From assembly GCF_021917145.1 (NCBI RefSeq), contig NC_061061.1:3915390-3979389 (forward strand): DNA of 64,000 nt, written 5' to 3'. Shown in pieces: positions 45,901 through 59,400 of the stretch; position 1 is the first letter of the stretch; the number at the start of each line of letters is the position of its first letter. The translations under genes and the position numbers were made by a program. The notes below the pieces were generated by a model. The model was not told where the DNA came from and searched no databases. It saw nothing but the letters and a program-made list of their open reading frames with translations. Origin of the DNA: Hypomesus transpacificus. Lineage: Eukaryota; Chordata; Actinopteri; Osmeriformes; Osmeridae.

Positions 45901-46470
45901 ACATGAAAGAGGTTGTTTCATTCGTTCTGCCATGTGTCATGCTTGAAATGTAAGCATTTGGTATGCATCAGTTTTCCGTCTGTTCTCTGCAGATTTAGAT
46001 GGTGTGTGGTGGTCCCTTGGATAGTGGACACTTGCATATAGGGACAGAACCGCGCGAAATGACACTGATGGGCTTTATACATATTTAACACTATTTTGTA
46101 TATATTTGGTCTAAACTTCAACCTTTCAGTTAATCTACTAATTTAAAACCTATACCTTAATTAATTAATTAATTGTCATGCAGCCTATCGATTTATTTCA
46201 CTTTACAATCAATTAATGTCCAATTGCCCACTTCATTTTATTTTTCTAAATAGGCTACACAGTAATTGTCCCACCTAATGTGAGGTTACTTTTGATGCGA
46301 GCAAAAGGTAATACTTAAAAAAACCATGAAATATTTTACTGAACCTCAACTGTTGAAAAAGAATGCTCATTCAACACTGTCTCTGATTTTGTTTTCAGAG
46401 GACCAGGGAGAGAAGATTCTGATAGTTCCTTGGCTGCGCCCACCCCTCTTTGCACGTAATTCATTTTCTT
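42913..46470. other. Intergenic upstream of twist1
   Basis: No gene or clear transposon. A (TTAA)n stretch at about 46158-46174 contains homeodomain-type TAATTA cores. The distal twist1 promoter probably lies in the last few hundred bases. Confidence 0.5.
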
Positions 46471-46472
46471 GG

Positions 46473-46518
46473 CCAATCCTCTCTCTTTCCAAAATCTTTA
46501 CGCCATGCAGACTATAAG
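46473..46518 (+). promoter_or_regulatory. twist1: twist1 core promoter: CCAAT box and TATA box
   Basis: CCAAT is at 46473-46477 and TATAAG at 46513-46518. Predicted transcription start is about 46543, giving a leader of some 135 nt before the ATG at 46680. The motifs are seen; the start site is inferred. Confidence 0.6.
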
Positions 46519-46568
46519 AAGTCAGTTAGTTTCTCAAGTATCAGAAAACATTCTTGCCTCGGGATCTC

Positions 46569-46687
46569 ATGTATGGATTCTCTAGTATTATCAAAGACGG
46601 CAATACTCACAGCTGGGATTATCGCTTAATTTAATGCAAGCAACGTTTCGGACATTCGCTCGTCATATAAGAGAGGGTGATGTCTGA
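46569..46687 (+). promoter_or_regulatory. Two coupled upstream ORFs in the twist1 leader
   Basis: uORF1 runs 46569-46634 (21 codons, ends TAA). uORF2 starts inside that stop (TAATG, ATG 46634-46636), runs 17 codons and ends TGA at 46685-46687, overlapping the twist1 start at 46680 in another frame. Such an arrangement would be expected to limit main-frame initiation; this depends on the inferred transcription start. Confidence 0.55.
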
Positions 46688-47183
46688 GGAAATGATGGGG
46701 GAAGAGTCGAGCTCCCCGGTGTCTCCAGTGGACAGTCTCAGCAACAGCGAAGGAGAGCTGGAAAGGCAACCGAAGAGATGTGGGAGGAAAAGGAGATCAA
46801 GCAGGAAAAACGGGGAGGATTCAGATAGCCCGACCCCTGGGAAAAGAGGGAAAAAGTCCAGCAGCAGCAGTCCACAGTCTTTCGAAGACCTACAGACGCA
46901 ACGAGTCATGGCTAACGTGCGCGAGCGACAGAGGACTCAATCACTGAACGAAGCTTTCGCTGCTTTGCGGAAAATTATTCCCACTTTGCCCTCAGATAAA
47001 CTTAGCAAAATACAAACTCTTAAACTTGCGGCCAGGTACATCGATTTCCTCTACCAAGTTCTGCAGAGCGATGAGTTGGACTCCAAAATGGCAAGTTGTA
47101 GTTATGTGGCTCATGAGAGGTTAAGCTATGCGTTCTCTGTATGGAGGATGGAGGGCGCTTGGTCCATGTCAGCATCTCACTAG
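46680..47183 (+). CDS. twist1: Twist1 bHLH transcription factor
   Basis: Nuclear bHLH factor that dimerises with E proteins or Hand factors on E-boxes and controls cranial mesenchyme, limb and neural-crest development. The single coding exon gives 167 aa. A GTG directly before the ATG extends the open frame but is not the start. Features: acidic/Ser N-terminus, basic clusters RKRR (36-39) and KRGKK (55-59), bHLH at about 75-129 (basic [16 protein letters not shown], loop [10 protein letters not shown], helix 2 [18 protein letters not shown]), and a complete Twist/WR box (148-167, [20 protein letters not shown]). [14 protein letters not shown], with L and S where Twist2 has M and N, indicates Twist1. 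The N-terminal wording ([19 protein letters not shown]) is nearer to what I recall of zebrafish twist1b than twist1a, but I do not assign a suffix. Confidence 0.97.
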   Translation: MSEEMMGEESSSPVSPVDSLSNSEGELERQPKRCGRKRRSSRKNGEDSDSPTPGKRGKKSSSSSPQSFEDLQTQRVMANVRERQRTQSLNEAFAALRKIIPTLPSDKLSKIQTLKLAARYIDFLYQVLQSDELDSKMASCSYVAHERLSYAFSVWRMEGAWSMSASH

Positions 47184-48075
47184 CGTCTGAAGAGCAGTAA
47201 TACAAAATGGTATGCTCTGTTTTCCAACTCATTGTCATTTAAGACCAAAGGTGCCAAACATTTCAATCTAGTCTAATAATGTCTCAACATAGAAGCAAGT
47301 CATCTACATAATTTTACGATAACTGAATGATAAATTGACTATTTGTCCAAAGAAACCTAGAGTGCATTCATTTATTTTTTGACAAAGTATAGATTATTTT
47401 CAATTTCAATTGTGCAAAAATTACAAATGGGCCAATGGCTGAACTTCCATCACTTGATTCTTTTCCAACTCATTGCACATAAAAGCAAATCAATTTTTGT
47501 CCAACTTTCGTTGGTGTGCAACAACAATTAATGCCATTTTCTGATCTGTAGGTGACAGCTGATTCTCCTCATCAACTTGACGGGACAAATCTGGAGTCCA
47601 CTGCTGGATATATACAAAGCTCCGTTATATGGGAGACAGCTATTTAAACCAAAGAGGACATCGCGAGAGGATCTTTTTTTCTAGAAAAAAGGCCTACGAA
47701 GGACCTACAATCGAGTGCGAGCCTACTACAATACATTCTGATGTGTTTCTTTATTGTTGACGACGAATGTTGGAAATGTATGTTTTTATACATGCCTCTG
47801 GGCTCTGCCGTGCGTTATTTTCTGTGGAAGTCAAAGTGCATCCAAGCAACTGTCTCAGTTTTTTGTGAGACTGTCAGTATTGGAAGGCAGCCCGTATTGG
47901 TTGACATGTGGATCAATCCTGAGCAGATAATGTAGGTTATTGTTTTCAGAACTCAACTATTTATTTATTGAGGACACGAGGACTTGGATCATATTTCTGA
48001 AATGCATTCCTTTTTATTATCGTTGTAAATAGTTGTATATTTTTCACAATAAAGACAATGATTTTGAAAATCAAC
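47184..48075 (+). other. twist1: twist1 3' UTR with intron and poly(A) signal
   Basis: A donor (ATG|GTATGC, GT at 47210-47211) and an acceptor (CTGTAG|GTGACAG, exon resumes 47552) define a 342-nt intron in the 3' UTR, the arrangement known for vertebrate Twist1. AATAAA is at 48048-48053. Confidence 0.75.
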
Positions 48076-50571
48076 TCTTTGCTTGATTTATCTTATTTAT
48101 TTACAATTTTTAAATCTAGTAAGGCCATAACTAAATCATTTTTTATACAAAACATTTCATTGTTGCACGATAATATTAAAATAATAACAATAATTAGGCT
48201 ACTGACCCAAACGTCTTTTTGACATCATAGCTTCCTTTCTTTGCTTCTCTTTCGTCCTGTTCTTTTTGATAATATCTGTAGAAGTATTAGTATCACCATC
48301 TAATTTGTTAATATCATTGCCATTGTAAGAAGCTATTTAGTATCTTGAGTGTTGTAGCCTACGTTGAAAGTATTGTTAGAAGTAGTTTTAGGTCACTTTG
48401 AAATTGTATTGATTATTGTTGTTATTATCATCATCATTTGTAATAGCAGTTGCAGTATGGGCCAAGTAGTTGTGAGAGGAGGAGAATGTTATTACTAATA
48501 TTATGGAACATGATATTGGTCAATTCTTGATCATGCAACTTGATCTTCTTGTGAAGTTGAATGGTTGGCTAAGTATTTCGCAAAATCCCTTGCTTATTAG
48601 CACTAACACTGTTATGGTCTGTAGGCACTACTATTATAATGGTCTGTAGATACAGTGTCTATTACCAATTAACTTACTACCAAAATAGTCTATAAGCTAA
48701 ACAAACAGGCCTACGCATATTAACCTTTGTGAATGTAAGTCACAAAGAAACACAGCATGTTTGGCAGTTGCTGATGCAGACCGACTGTATTTTTAACGGT
48801 TGATCAAAAAAGTTGTATTTTAGAATTTGATCCGTTAATTTGCAATCCTGGGAAAGTGTTTAAAACACAGTCCTCCTGAAGTCGTTGCATCAAAGCAGTG
48901 TCCGTTTGAAGGTGTGTAATTGGCTTGCGAAGCATGTATGGAATTCCCAGATGTCTATGAAATTTAAGGCGCCTTGGGAAGGCCTGTTGAAGGTGGAATA
49001 TAGGTTAAAGCGTCTTGTACACATGTTGCTGAGCCAGCTTACTTTAAAATCACAAAAGGGTTTGATATGGATTGGAACCGTGGGACAGAAATACTGTATA
49101 TGGTCAAGTTATATAGGCTTGCCTGAAGCCTAAAATCTCCATGTAGAAAGTTCCCTCAAGAAAAAGATTCGACGAAAAGTGCAGGTAAAGAATAATCGAC
49201 TTATCGTTTAAACAAAATACATTGTGTATCTCGAAACCAAGGCATAAACTGTGTTATGCAACATAAAACAATATGATTGAATATGAGTTCCTTTTCATAG
49301 AGAGAGTTGGCAACTGACGCGATGCAGAGGCACCGAATGAAACCTATTTAGAACAGATGTTAGTATTTTAAAAAAGTCACGTGAAATGAACAGATGTTCA
49401 GATGGAATGAGGTTCGCCTTTCAGTGAATTGCTCGTCAGAAAGACTTAGAAATAAGTTCGGAGCAGGCACTGTGGTTCTGTACAGCACAACATTGAAACC
49501 GATGAAAATCTAAGAATATGGATTAAAAGGCCCCTACCTGTGACGGGCACTAGGCCCATCTCCCATAGGAAAACAATGAAATGTAACAGTTAAGCTGCGC
49601 AGGAGTTTCCTGGACCTTAAGGTAAGAAAATGTCTCACGTTTGAGATGTAAACGGTAGGTTAGTATAAAATGTTTACCTTTATCAGTGTTCATGTATATT
49701 ATTATTATTATTATTATTAATAATAATATTGAGTCAATGACTGTGAGTTCAAGGCATCGAGCTACCACTATACGTCAAATGTTGTGCAGTCGACCACAGA
49801 CCCATATCACACTGAAATCATAAATCAAGGCCCTAAAAAAGAAATTGCACCGTCAACCTCCAAGTAGCCCTCGAATTATTACGTAAAAGGCATTAGCAGG
49901 GTATGCATTAAGCATGACAGAAATATTTGAACAGGAAAAATGTTATATCATTTAAGCTATTTTCACTGACTTTCCCTGATGAAAAAAACATTGTGCAGCA
50001 AACATTTTAGTGAGAAAACACCGAAAAATCGATCAATCACGATATCGCTTCTTGTTATAGAAATAAATAACTGCTGACAAATAACGTGTTGGTAGAAAAG
50101 CTTATCCGTGACGGAATTTTTTTAAATCACTTACATTACCCGTAAACGTCTGTCCTGTGGGCTATGGTTTTCAAGAATATTATGCTTTAAACTAGATGGA
50201 ACCGTTTACAACGTAGGCCTATTCTACAATTGTTGTTAGGCCTTTAACAATGTTGTTGGCGCTGTTATTATTTAGGCTACGCCATTTGTTTTACTATTAT
50301 TGTAATAGGTTTTATTGTTTGCATTGTTGTTGATGGAAAAAATATTATTGTTAGTATTATTAGTCCTGCATTAGCATAATTATATGTAGAAAAATAAATT
50401 TCTTTTTTGGGGATCACCAAGGTGTTCAACAGGTGTTTTCTTCTTGATATTTCTCCTAAAGGATTATCATTAATTAAAATGCAGTAGGCCTTTTCATACA
50501 CATATCGAAACGTTGTTCATTGGGTTAGTAAATGTATTAAAACACTTTTTAAAACACATTCATGGGGATGG
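48076..50571. other. Intergenic downstream of twist1, AT-rich
   Basis: Nothing coding. An (ATT)n/(AAT)n palindromic tract lies at about 49696-49730. Confidence 0.6.
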
Positions 50572-50690
50572 GTAGAGCTTAGCGCTAATGCATTTGACTT
50601 CAAGAGGTCACAGGTTCAAATGTGCCATTGTACTGTACGTTGCATTTAAAGTCTGCCAAATGAATATAGGCCATTGTTATTGTAACTTTG
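50572..50690 (+). mobile_element. Degenerate tRNA-derived SINE
   Basis: An A-box-like stretch (GGTAGAGCTTAGC) and B-box-like GGTTCAAATGTGCC are followed by a decayed tail (GTCTGCCAAATGAATATAG) resembling the L2-type ending. It is older and different from the Leu-headed family. Confidence 0.55.
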
Positions 50691-53239
50691 TCAAATGTGG
50701 GAGCAAGATGGCAGCAGGTGCAAAGCAAACTTAAGAGTGAAGCAGCACCTTTGCGAGTTAGCCTGATGAGATCTGGATGTCAAAAGACTTAATAAGCGAT
50801 TGTGAAGGTAAGCCATGTAATGTACATAACAGGTATAATGAGATTGAATGCATGATCATGTGCAGGAAGAGAGAGCAGAGCAGGAGAAGGCAGTAGTAAT
50901 TGTATTGTAACCTACACAGGGCATAATTTACGGACAAACTCACAACAAGCCTGAAGCATCCAGCAGGAAAGCAGAGTCTGTTGATTGTCTGAATACCTAA
51001 AAAGCCCATAAATAATTCATGCACACATATCAGTGAAAAAGCCAGCCTATTTGGCACGCATGTGAAATGCTTAGGCTTTCCACAGAGTTGAATGAAAACT
51101 ACCTTGGTTTAAGTTGAAATGTAGCTGCAGAGTGTTCTAAATACAATCATTTTTGTTGGGACTACCAGAATCAGCTGAAAGCAAACTTTTTGGAAAAAAA
51201 GTTCTGACAAGCCTTACCCTGAAATTGTTTTGGTGCATGAAGTTTATTTCAACTCTTACCCTCTTAGTTTAAGGTGGGTCAGGAACCTAGAAACTGGGCT
51301 AAGAGGCAGGGCTTATTACAAAAGAGTCAGAGTCTCATCCAGCAGAAATGAAGAGTAAAGCCTCCCTTTCCCTCCTAAAGCTGGGTTCTGCAGTATGAAG
51401 TCGAGGGGGAGGGGCAGCCACTAAGTTACTGTTGGATCCATTGGGCTTTGCTCTTTCTGAAAAAGTGTGTCTGCTGAGGGCGGTGTGCACACAACGTAGA
51501 GACGGCTACTTTTGCGATGAGTTGTACTTCAGTACCTCAGTGTAGAACCACATACAGAATTTCACATTTATTTTACAATCACACCAGTTTATGTTAGACT
51601 TCAAAACAATGTTAGGATTTTTTGGGGTCGATTTGTAAAACACTGTTAAAAACGGAGACAATTGTGAAATTAAAATTCACAATAGAAGTCTTTCTCTGTA
51701 AGCAGACAAGTGAACACACAGCAACATTGCACACTGCGATTCACTGTCACTTAGCTCTTGGTCTGTTGAGACGGTACCCGAATGAACAGGAACACAAAAA
51801 AGATGCTTACACATGCTATATATACCACAAACCAGCCCTCATCTAGAGGCGAGATGATTGTCTTCCCACAGCACCTGGCTAGAGGACAAACAAAACAAAA
51901 CATGCACAGATATTTTCCAAGACCTTTCTTCTTTGATTTACAGGTCTCCTCTCTGTCTTACAGTCTAACTGAGAATATTTCTGATACTATATATCTTGTT
52001 AGTCTAGAGGAAGACTGGTTTTCATTAGGATTTCTCCCCGATTTGTGAATCAGTGTCGGGGGTTTTTTTCATCCAAAGAGGGTTGGTGAGAGAGCAGTGC
52101 AATACAAGGTAGCTTACACCACTTTAAAACACAATTTTCCACCTTATCAGATTGTTTTCTTTTATAGAGCGTTAATGGATATTTTAAAATAGAGGGAGAT
52201 ACATTGCAACAGATATGACATGTTTTTCCTTTTAGTAGGTTTCAAATAACAAATGAAATGGCGTGTAGCAAATTCTGTGTTGAATATTGAAATGAAGGAA
52301 GTACATTTTAGCTACAGAACTGAACTAGCAGTCCAGTTCTTAGGATTGTTACAGAGAATGGTTTGCATACTTTCAGTGGTTAAAGACCATTCCAAATGAA
52401 CGTTCATTTGAATCGGTCCCGAAGCCTGTGGACATACTGTAAGTGTGTTTAAGTTTGCAAAATTATAGCTTTAAACAAACAAAAAAAAATACCCAGAGAG
52501 AAACCCCTATTATGTCTGTGTTCCATCACAAGGAATGGCACATTTGTAATCAAAAGTGACACAGTGATTGAAACATAGCATAGCATCTGATAGCATGCAG
52601 ATCTAACAAGGCCCTCTCATACATGTCCCAAGGACAAGCGAGTGACTGCTACCCCTTGTGTTCAAGTTTTGTGTGATGAGTGCCACCCAGGCTCCAGACC
52701 AGACATGGATCAAGGTGTTTCTGGAGAATACACAATGATGTCACAGACAGGAAATGGCAGGGGATGACTTGGCACCTTTTGGAGGTAGCTAGGCCGCCAT
52801 TGGCTCAAAAGTCACTCTGGAATAATAAACAGGCAATCAGGAGTCAGCATGAGAGTACACAATGGCATAGCAAAGCTTCATGGATAATAAAAGCAGATTT
52901 TTCACTTCAGGGCGATGATTATTTGTGTTCTCCGGTTCTCCATAAATAGAGGGCCACTCACAGGAAGTATAAACACACAGATGAAGGGAAAGGCGGTTTC
53001 AGTCCAAAGCAATGATTCTAAATGTTACTGTTTATGTTCAATCATGTTGGAATACATATATTTAGCCATAGTTTAAGTCATAGTTTCTGCATGAAAGAGG
53101 AAAGATTATTTTCTGAAAAAGTAAAGAAAAGGAACACCTTACAGTTGTATGTAAACTGTTTGGCTCTCTTTGGTTTCTCCTTTTGCTGTGTAATCAAATC
53201 TGCAATTTTAGATCGTCACCGAGAGTTAGTGTAGTCAGG
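50691..53239. other. Intergenic, nothing recognised
   Basis: Non-coding; no repeat with boundaries or conserved protein segment was seen. Confidence 0.55.
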
Positions 53240-53431
53240 GAGTCAGATGGCTGAGCGGTGAGGGAGTCGGGCTAGTAATCAGAAGGTTGCCGGATTGATT
53301 CCCCGCTGTGCCAAATGACGTTGTGTCCTTGGGCAAGGCACTTTACCCTACTTGTCTCGGTGGGAATGTCCCTGTACTTACTGTAAGTCGCTCTGGATAA
53401 GAGTGTCTACTAAATGTAAAATGTAAATGTA
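53240..53431 (+). mobile_element. tRNA-Leu-derived SINE (copy 4)
   Basis: Full-length forward copy: A box TGGCTGAGCGG near 53248-53258, B box GGATTGATTCC near 53292, the CACTTTACCCTACTTG body, and the CTCTGGATAAGAGTGTCTAC tail. Target duplication is not convincing. Confidence 0.85.
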
Positions 53432-56400
53432 GTGATGCGTTGAATGCTTTTCCCTCGCCGAACAACGAATACACTGGTACAATAGAACAATATATATCCT
53501 ATGACAAACCAACCAAAACATATCCTTTTTAGGAAAAGAGATCCCTGACTGTGGAAGGACACAATTTGTTCCTATATGTGTTCAAATTGGCGGCCCCCCT
53601 GTCTTTAGCCCTGGGGTGAGGGGTATAATGACAGCAGCTCTGGCTCGGCCCCAGCCCTGCTGCTGGGCCCCTTGGGGCTCCGGGCTCCCTGGGTGTTAAT
53701 CCCCTACCTTCATTAACCTGCTGGCCCACCGGCCACCCCAACACTGCCCACTCTGACACTTGTGTCACTCTGATAATTGATGTGTTGTTACCTAGCGTCA
53801 CAATGATCTCCTTCTTCCTTCCTCAGTGTGTCGGAAGCTTTAATTTGAGACAATTTGAACCAATCTCTGCTAATGGGGGTATACAAGGAAGCAGAGAAAA
53901 GCGGGCTGCCACAAACAGAAACATCTTGATTTTATACAGCAACATTTGGAGGCTAAAAGTTTAAGCAATTGACTACAATTGCCAGTATGAGAATGATTCA
54001 TGGTTTCTCCGAATGCACCAGCTGGTAATTGCAATGCAAAAGACCAACTAGTACTAATCACTCAAAGTACATTGTGTTTTTTTTTTACTTTACCATTAGG
54101 GATGAGGTACAGAGGCAATTTTTTCCTGAATATTTTTATTCAGGATTTTTAAAAATGTTTTATTACAATACGATTTTCAGGATTTATGGTGCAAGTTGTG
54201 TTGTTTCTTGAGGAGTCCAAAAGTCAATCTCTGACTATTTTGTCTTGATTTTTATTGATCCAGTAATTATAGGTAAAGAAGTGATCTGCGTCAGCGCTCC
54301 AGTCTTTACTGTAATGTGCCAACTATGACTCATCATGTTCATTCACTTCCCAGCAGGGCTTTGGTTGGTGGCTCAGGCTGATGACTCATCACCCATGGCA
54401 GGAAGGGGCCCCTCTATCGGCGTTGGGACCTGGTCAGGTGACCCAAGCCACAGGAACAACCATCAAACAGGACCAAGAAACAAAAAACACATCTGATGGG
54501 GATTTTGGAGAACATTCTATGAATAGCAATAATAAATAAATTGTTAGCATCTAAAAGAGGCACCAAGGGTAATAAAATTAATATCATGACAGTCCTAACC
54601 ACAGCTTAAAATACAAGTTTATTGAAAATGAGAGAAAAGCCAAGGTATCTATGAGATCAGAATGCTTGTCGAGTAAATTCACGGGGTCAAGAGTGGAGCG
54701 CTGGAAGTGGGCATTCCTGTTAAACAGTCCAGAACGTTCTACATAATACCACAGACTCCTATGTCTTTTTGTACCCTGATCCCTGCGGGAAGCTCAGTTA
54801 AGAGGACCTGCTATCTCCCTCCTCGCATGTAAAGACGACGTAAAGCTTGACTTATCTCCCTTCTCAATCACCGTGTCACCAGGGTGCAGGCTCCGTGCTG
54901 TAGGATCGGAGGGCCTGGCTGTTTGTGACCTCAGTGGTAAATCAAGTTCAAAGCAGGCCGTCGTTGGCTGGTATCTCCTTACATCGGAGCCATGGGGGGA
55001 CAGTGTGTTTGGTCAACCTCTGGGCTCCCCCTCTGACTCCCAGCACAGCCAGGGCCCCACCAGGGGGTACACCAAGTTAGGTGCAAGTGTACACGTCTGA
55101 AGTTCCATCTGATAATATCAAGGTGCTAACTGTCCAGGTCCACATGACTTTCAGTCTAACTCTGGAGTTAATCTAATCATCTTTTTTTGTATAATTCTTA
55201 TAAAGGGTGTTTGGTTTATTGAAAAGAACCAGTGCTTTGGCAAAATATCACATTGAAACAACGGCCCTGATTCCAGTAAATGACATCAATGACATTAGAG
55301 GCGTGTTGTACTGTATGAAACAGTAACCATGAACAGCTCGATTCCTGAGGACTGAGTCCCCCAAGGCTCCACACTTCCCTGGATAAACACGTTGCTCTTG
55401 CCTTTATTAATTCCACTGACCTTAGTGTCACCTTGGATTAGGGGTTTATGAATGGCTTGGGTTTCAAGAAATGTAAGGATGAAAAGGGTTATAGCAACTG
55501 GTATGTGACCGAAACAGCTTTCGGATAAATATTCCAACATTCAACTTTTTTGAGAAGCACACTGCTGAATGGTTTACTCGCTATAATGTTAAATGCTAAC
55601 CCATCATGTCTGTGAATCCTTTGAAGGTCTTTGAGCAATGCCATTGGCCAAAGCTTGGGTCCCCCTACTGTGGGAAAAAGAATCAGCACTGCAAACAGGG
55701 TCTAATGTTTGGCTGTTTTCAAAGCGAACTGTCTGGTAGTACTGATTGTGTAGATTAGCTTGTGGAGAGAAGCGGACCCTCACGCAAAGTGTGGTCTGTG
55801 GCGCAGCGTGACACAGTCATTACACAAGAGCAGAAAGAGCCATGCAATTAGGTCTTGTTCTAATGTCACACAACATTAACTCTCGGTGGATTTAGACCCA
55901 AAGCAACGACGTCCTATGGGAAGAAAAGAGTAGTCGTATCAGCAGGATGGTTGAGTAGCTAACCTTAATCTTATGATTACAATACAGTAAATGTCAGTTC
56001 AGTATGTCATTGTTTAATCCTTTCACCTTTAGGCTTTGATGACAGTTGAGAAGGCAGTTATTAGAAAATGGGTATTTAGTCTTGCATGTTGTTTCACCTA
56101 ATGTTGAACCATGTGGTATTTATTTTTCATTATAATTTGGCCATTTGGATGTAATGTCAAGTGCAAATCCATGCTGTAACCAAAATAAACCTGACAACCA
56201 AAGAAGGTGATTGTGTGATTGTTATTATAAAGGTCTAATTCTCATGTTGCATAATAAGCACCTTTCAGATAAGTGGATGGGACTGGTTCAATGGTATGTA
56301 CCACATGTCAGCTTTTCAACTGCCTCCAAGTAATTCTCTTTTTTTCACACACAACCTTTCAATTGTATCGTGTTGTTGTTATGATATTGGTGTGTCTCAA

Positions 56401-59400
56401 AGTGAAATAATTTGGGGTTCCCTTACCTGACCCTTAACACTTGCCCTTGAGAGAGGCGAACGCACATAGAACATATAATGGCTCCTTTCCTGTGTTGTAA
56501 ATTCAGCAGTAAAGCAAGGTAATTAGGGCTGTCATGGCAACCGAGCCCAGCAGGCCAGCGGTGCCGTGAACGCTCGCAGAACTTCAAACGGTATCTGACT
56601 ACCGGACTGCTAGGCCCGGCGCAGAGGCCCTGGTTCCAATTAGAGAACGCAACGTTCACAGTCTCTCTTCAGATTCAAGATCAATATGGAAAAATAGAGG
56701 AAAGCGGAGAAAGGACCCAGGCCAGTCCTAGCCGGACCGAGCCCTCTGGATTTCATTAGAGCCAATTATCTTATCTGTTTCATCTCAACGCTGACCCGAG
56801 GGTTGGCAGGCCGTGCGGCTGGTTTCTCTGCAGTCACAGAGAGCCTGCATAGCCAGAGGCCTGCAGACTAGGTCATTAAAACACTCCTGCCTCTGCCTTT
56901 AGTGATCAAATATTTTCATGCTTTTGTAAACAGTTTACCTCCTTTCAACCCCCCAGGACACAAAGAGAGCCAATTTTTATGCTCAATGTGTCGTTTTTTC
57001 TGTACGGTTTTGGCTTCTTTCTTCTTTTTTTTGGCCATGTATTTATTCATAAAGTTTTTTTCATCTGTTGCTTATTTGATGATTTAAACTCAATGGGTAA
57101 ATACAGAAACATTTTCAATTATAAATAAACAAACATCAGGTTGCCTTTGTATCATTAAATCTCCTTTCATTAAATAATAATTTATATAATTCAATTTCCT
57201 TTCATTATATTGTAAAATGAAATACAAAACTGTATTTAGCATTTCTTTGTCTTTTTTTCAAAATCAGTTTTGCTGGGTTTGGTCTCTGCAGGTCTCTGAT
57301 TTCAATGCGTTTGGATAATGTCTACTAGTCTTCAGCCCCAGAGCCTCATGCCCTGCATCCTGGAAAGGCTTGGTGTTGAAGCCTGGCCACCTGTTCAAGC
57401 AGCGTTCACTCTGTAGGCCTCACCCACGTAGCTTTCACACAGGGGAGACCGGGAAACACCAGCCCAGAAATAACATGCGGCGCTCATGCTTTCTGGCAAG
57501 CATCTTCAAACAGAATGTCAAGTGGTGCTCCAAGCCGGCCACTGATGGACCCAAAAAACTCACCCTGCACTTGTTCTTGGGACACATGAGAGGTGGAGTT
57601 GGGCCAATTTTTGTAATCGGCCACAATTTGGCTGCTCTGTCTCGGAGTTTCGAAAATCCAAGGCCTAATCAAGGAGGGGATGCCCTGGGAGCAAGATGGG
57701 TCTGGTGGTGGCAGAGGAGGGGGTTGGGGGCATGGGGCCCCGGGACTCAGAGCTGAAATTGAGAACCCACCTCATCAGGGGCTGGGGGTCCCTGGGACAG
57801 AAACCTCCCTTCATCACGACCACGCTGGGAAATGCAGAGGACAGCAGGGTAGGCGGAGGCGCCCCGCTGTGTGCCGTTACCATGGCAATCATCCCACGGG
57901 CCAAGGAAAACAAATGACAAGCGCAATCATATGAGGTGGAATCACCAAGGTCAGTTGGCAGCAATGTGCCTTCTCCTTTCCAGTCCACATCCATTCCAAA
58001 AGAGACAAAGCTCTATTTAAGGGTAAATTGCTCAATAATGTGGTCATTTTTTTCACTGTCTCTGGAAATCAGGAAAGCTTGGAGGATATGCTCTAGAGAC
58101 TTCACACGAGCAGCCATTGAGAGATTGCAGTTCACCATATTTACTTTCCGGTTCTTTGTACTGGGCGCCCTGCAGATGGAATCTAGCATCCTCTTCAAGG
58201 GAAAGTTTATGACTTATTAACTGTCAACAGTTCATAACCTCTAAGGAGCTATTAAACTTCCTCCTTTGGCCTCAACATGAATGCCCATGTTTGATTTGGA
58301 CCGAGATGTTGTTTAAATGTTTTTGCTCTCTCAAACCCTCCAGCACAAGTGCAACAAAATACTCCTATCAGGGTAAACATCAGGCCACCTTGTTGAGATA
58401 AAGACACACATAGTTAATTATGCATGTGGGACATGTGAACAACACAAATGCTGGAGATGAAGTTCCAGTGAAGAAAGCCTATATTTTGGCTTTGGATCGT
58501 TTTCAAATCCCACGCTTACACAGCAAAGCCTTTTTTTGACACTCCAAAACCTTTTTACTCTGAATGGTCGTCGGAACAATCCCATTTTTACAGCTCCGAG
58601 TTTGCAGGTGGGTTTCAAATACGTTATGCTGCAGGTATTTGGATAGCTTTGACAGACCGGTCAGTCGATTCTACGGAGAAACTCGCCACTCCCAAGTTTA
58701 GCGTATCTGCAAACTGCAGGAGATCGTCATTCAACTCGAGGATTTATTGATGTTTTATTTGTCTTTTAGAAAATGGTGTCACTGGTGTGACCGAATCATT
58801 TATCACTTGCCAAAATCAGCTAAGACGAATAATTGAGTCCAGATGTAGCTGATTTAAGCTCGATACCAGGGTTCATTTCCTGTCTGTGCTTTGTAAGACA
58901 ACCTATTACACCTCCAAGGGAGCTGCAGGGCAGACAAGCCCAGTCTGGACATCAACACCAAGCTTCCTCAGGTGGCAATGTTAAAACAGAACAACATATA
59001 GAACAACATTCGATTCTTGTCTTGAGATAAGATGTTCAACTGTGGAGCGTGTGAAGAATTCTAGACAGACACTTGGTGGTCTTGATTCACTACTAAAAGA
59101 GTTTAAATTGAAAAGGAAATTGCCCAAATATGTTTTATTGAATGACTCTCACACACACACCCATACACGCACGCACTCACTCACATGCACGCAGTAGCAG
59201 ATCTCTGGTTTATTTTATATGTTAAATGATCTGGGAGGCTATAACTCTCTGGCTGCCTTGAAAGCATTCCCTTCCGGCCCCCCCGCTCATGTGGTAGTGA
59301 TTAGGCTGTGATGGCGGACCACGCAGGTGACTGCTGCTGAGTGACCACTCCTGTGCTCACGCTAGGGCTAATGAAACCGGGAATCGTTGAGACCCTGATT

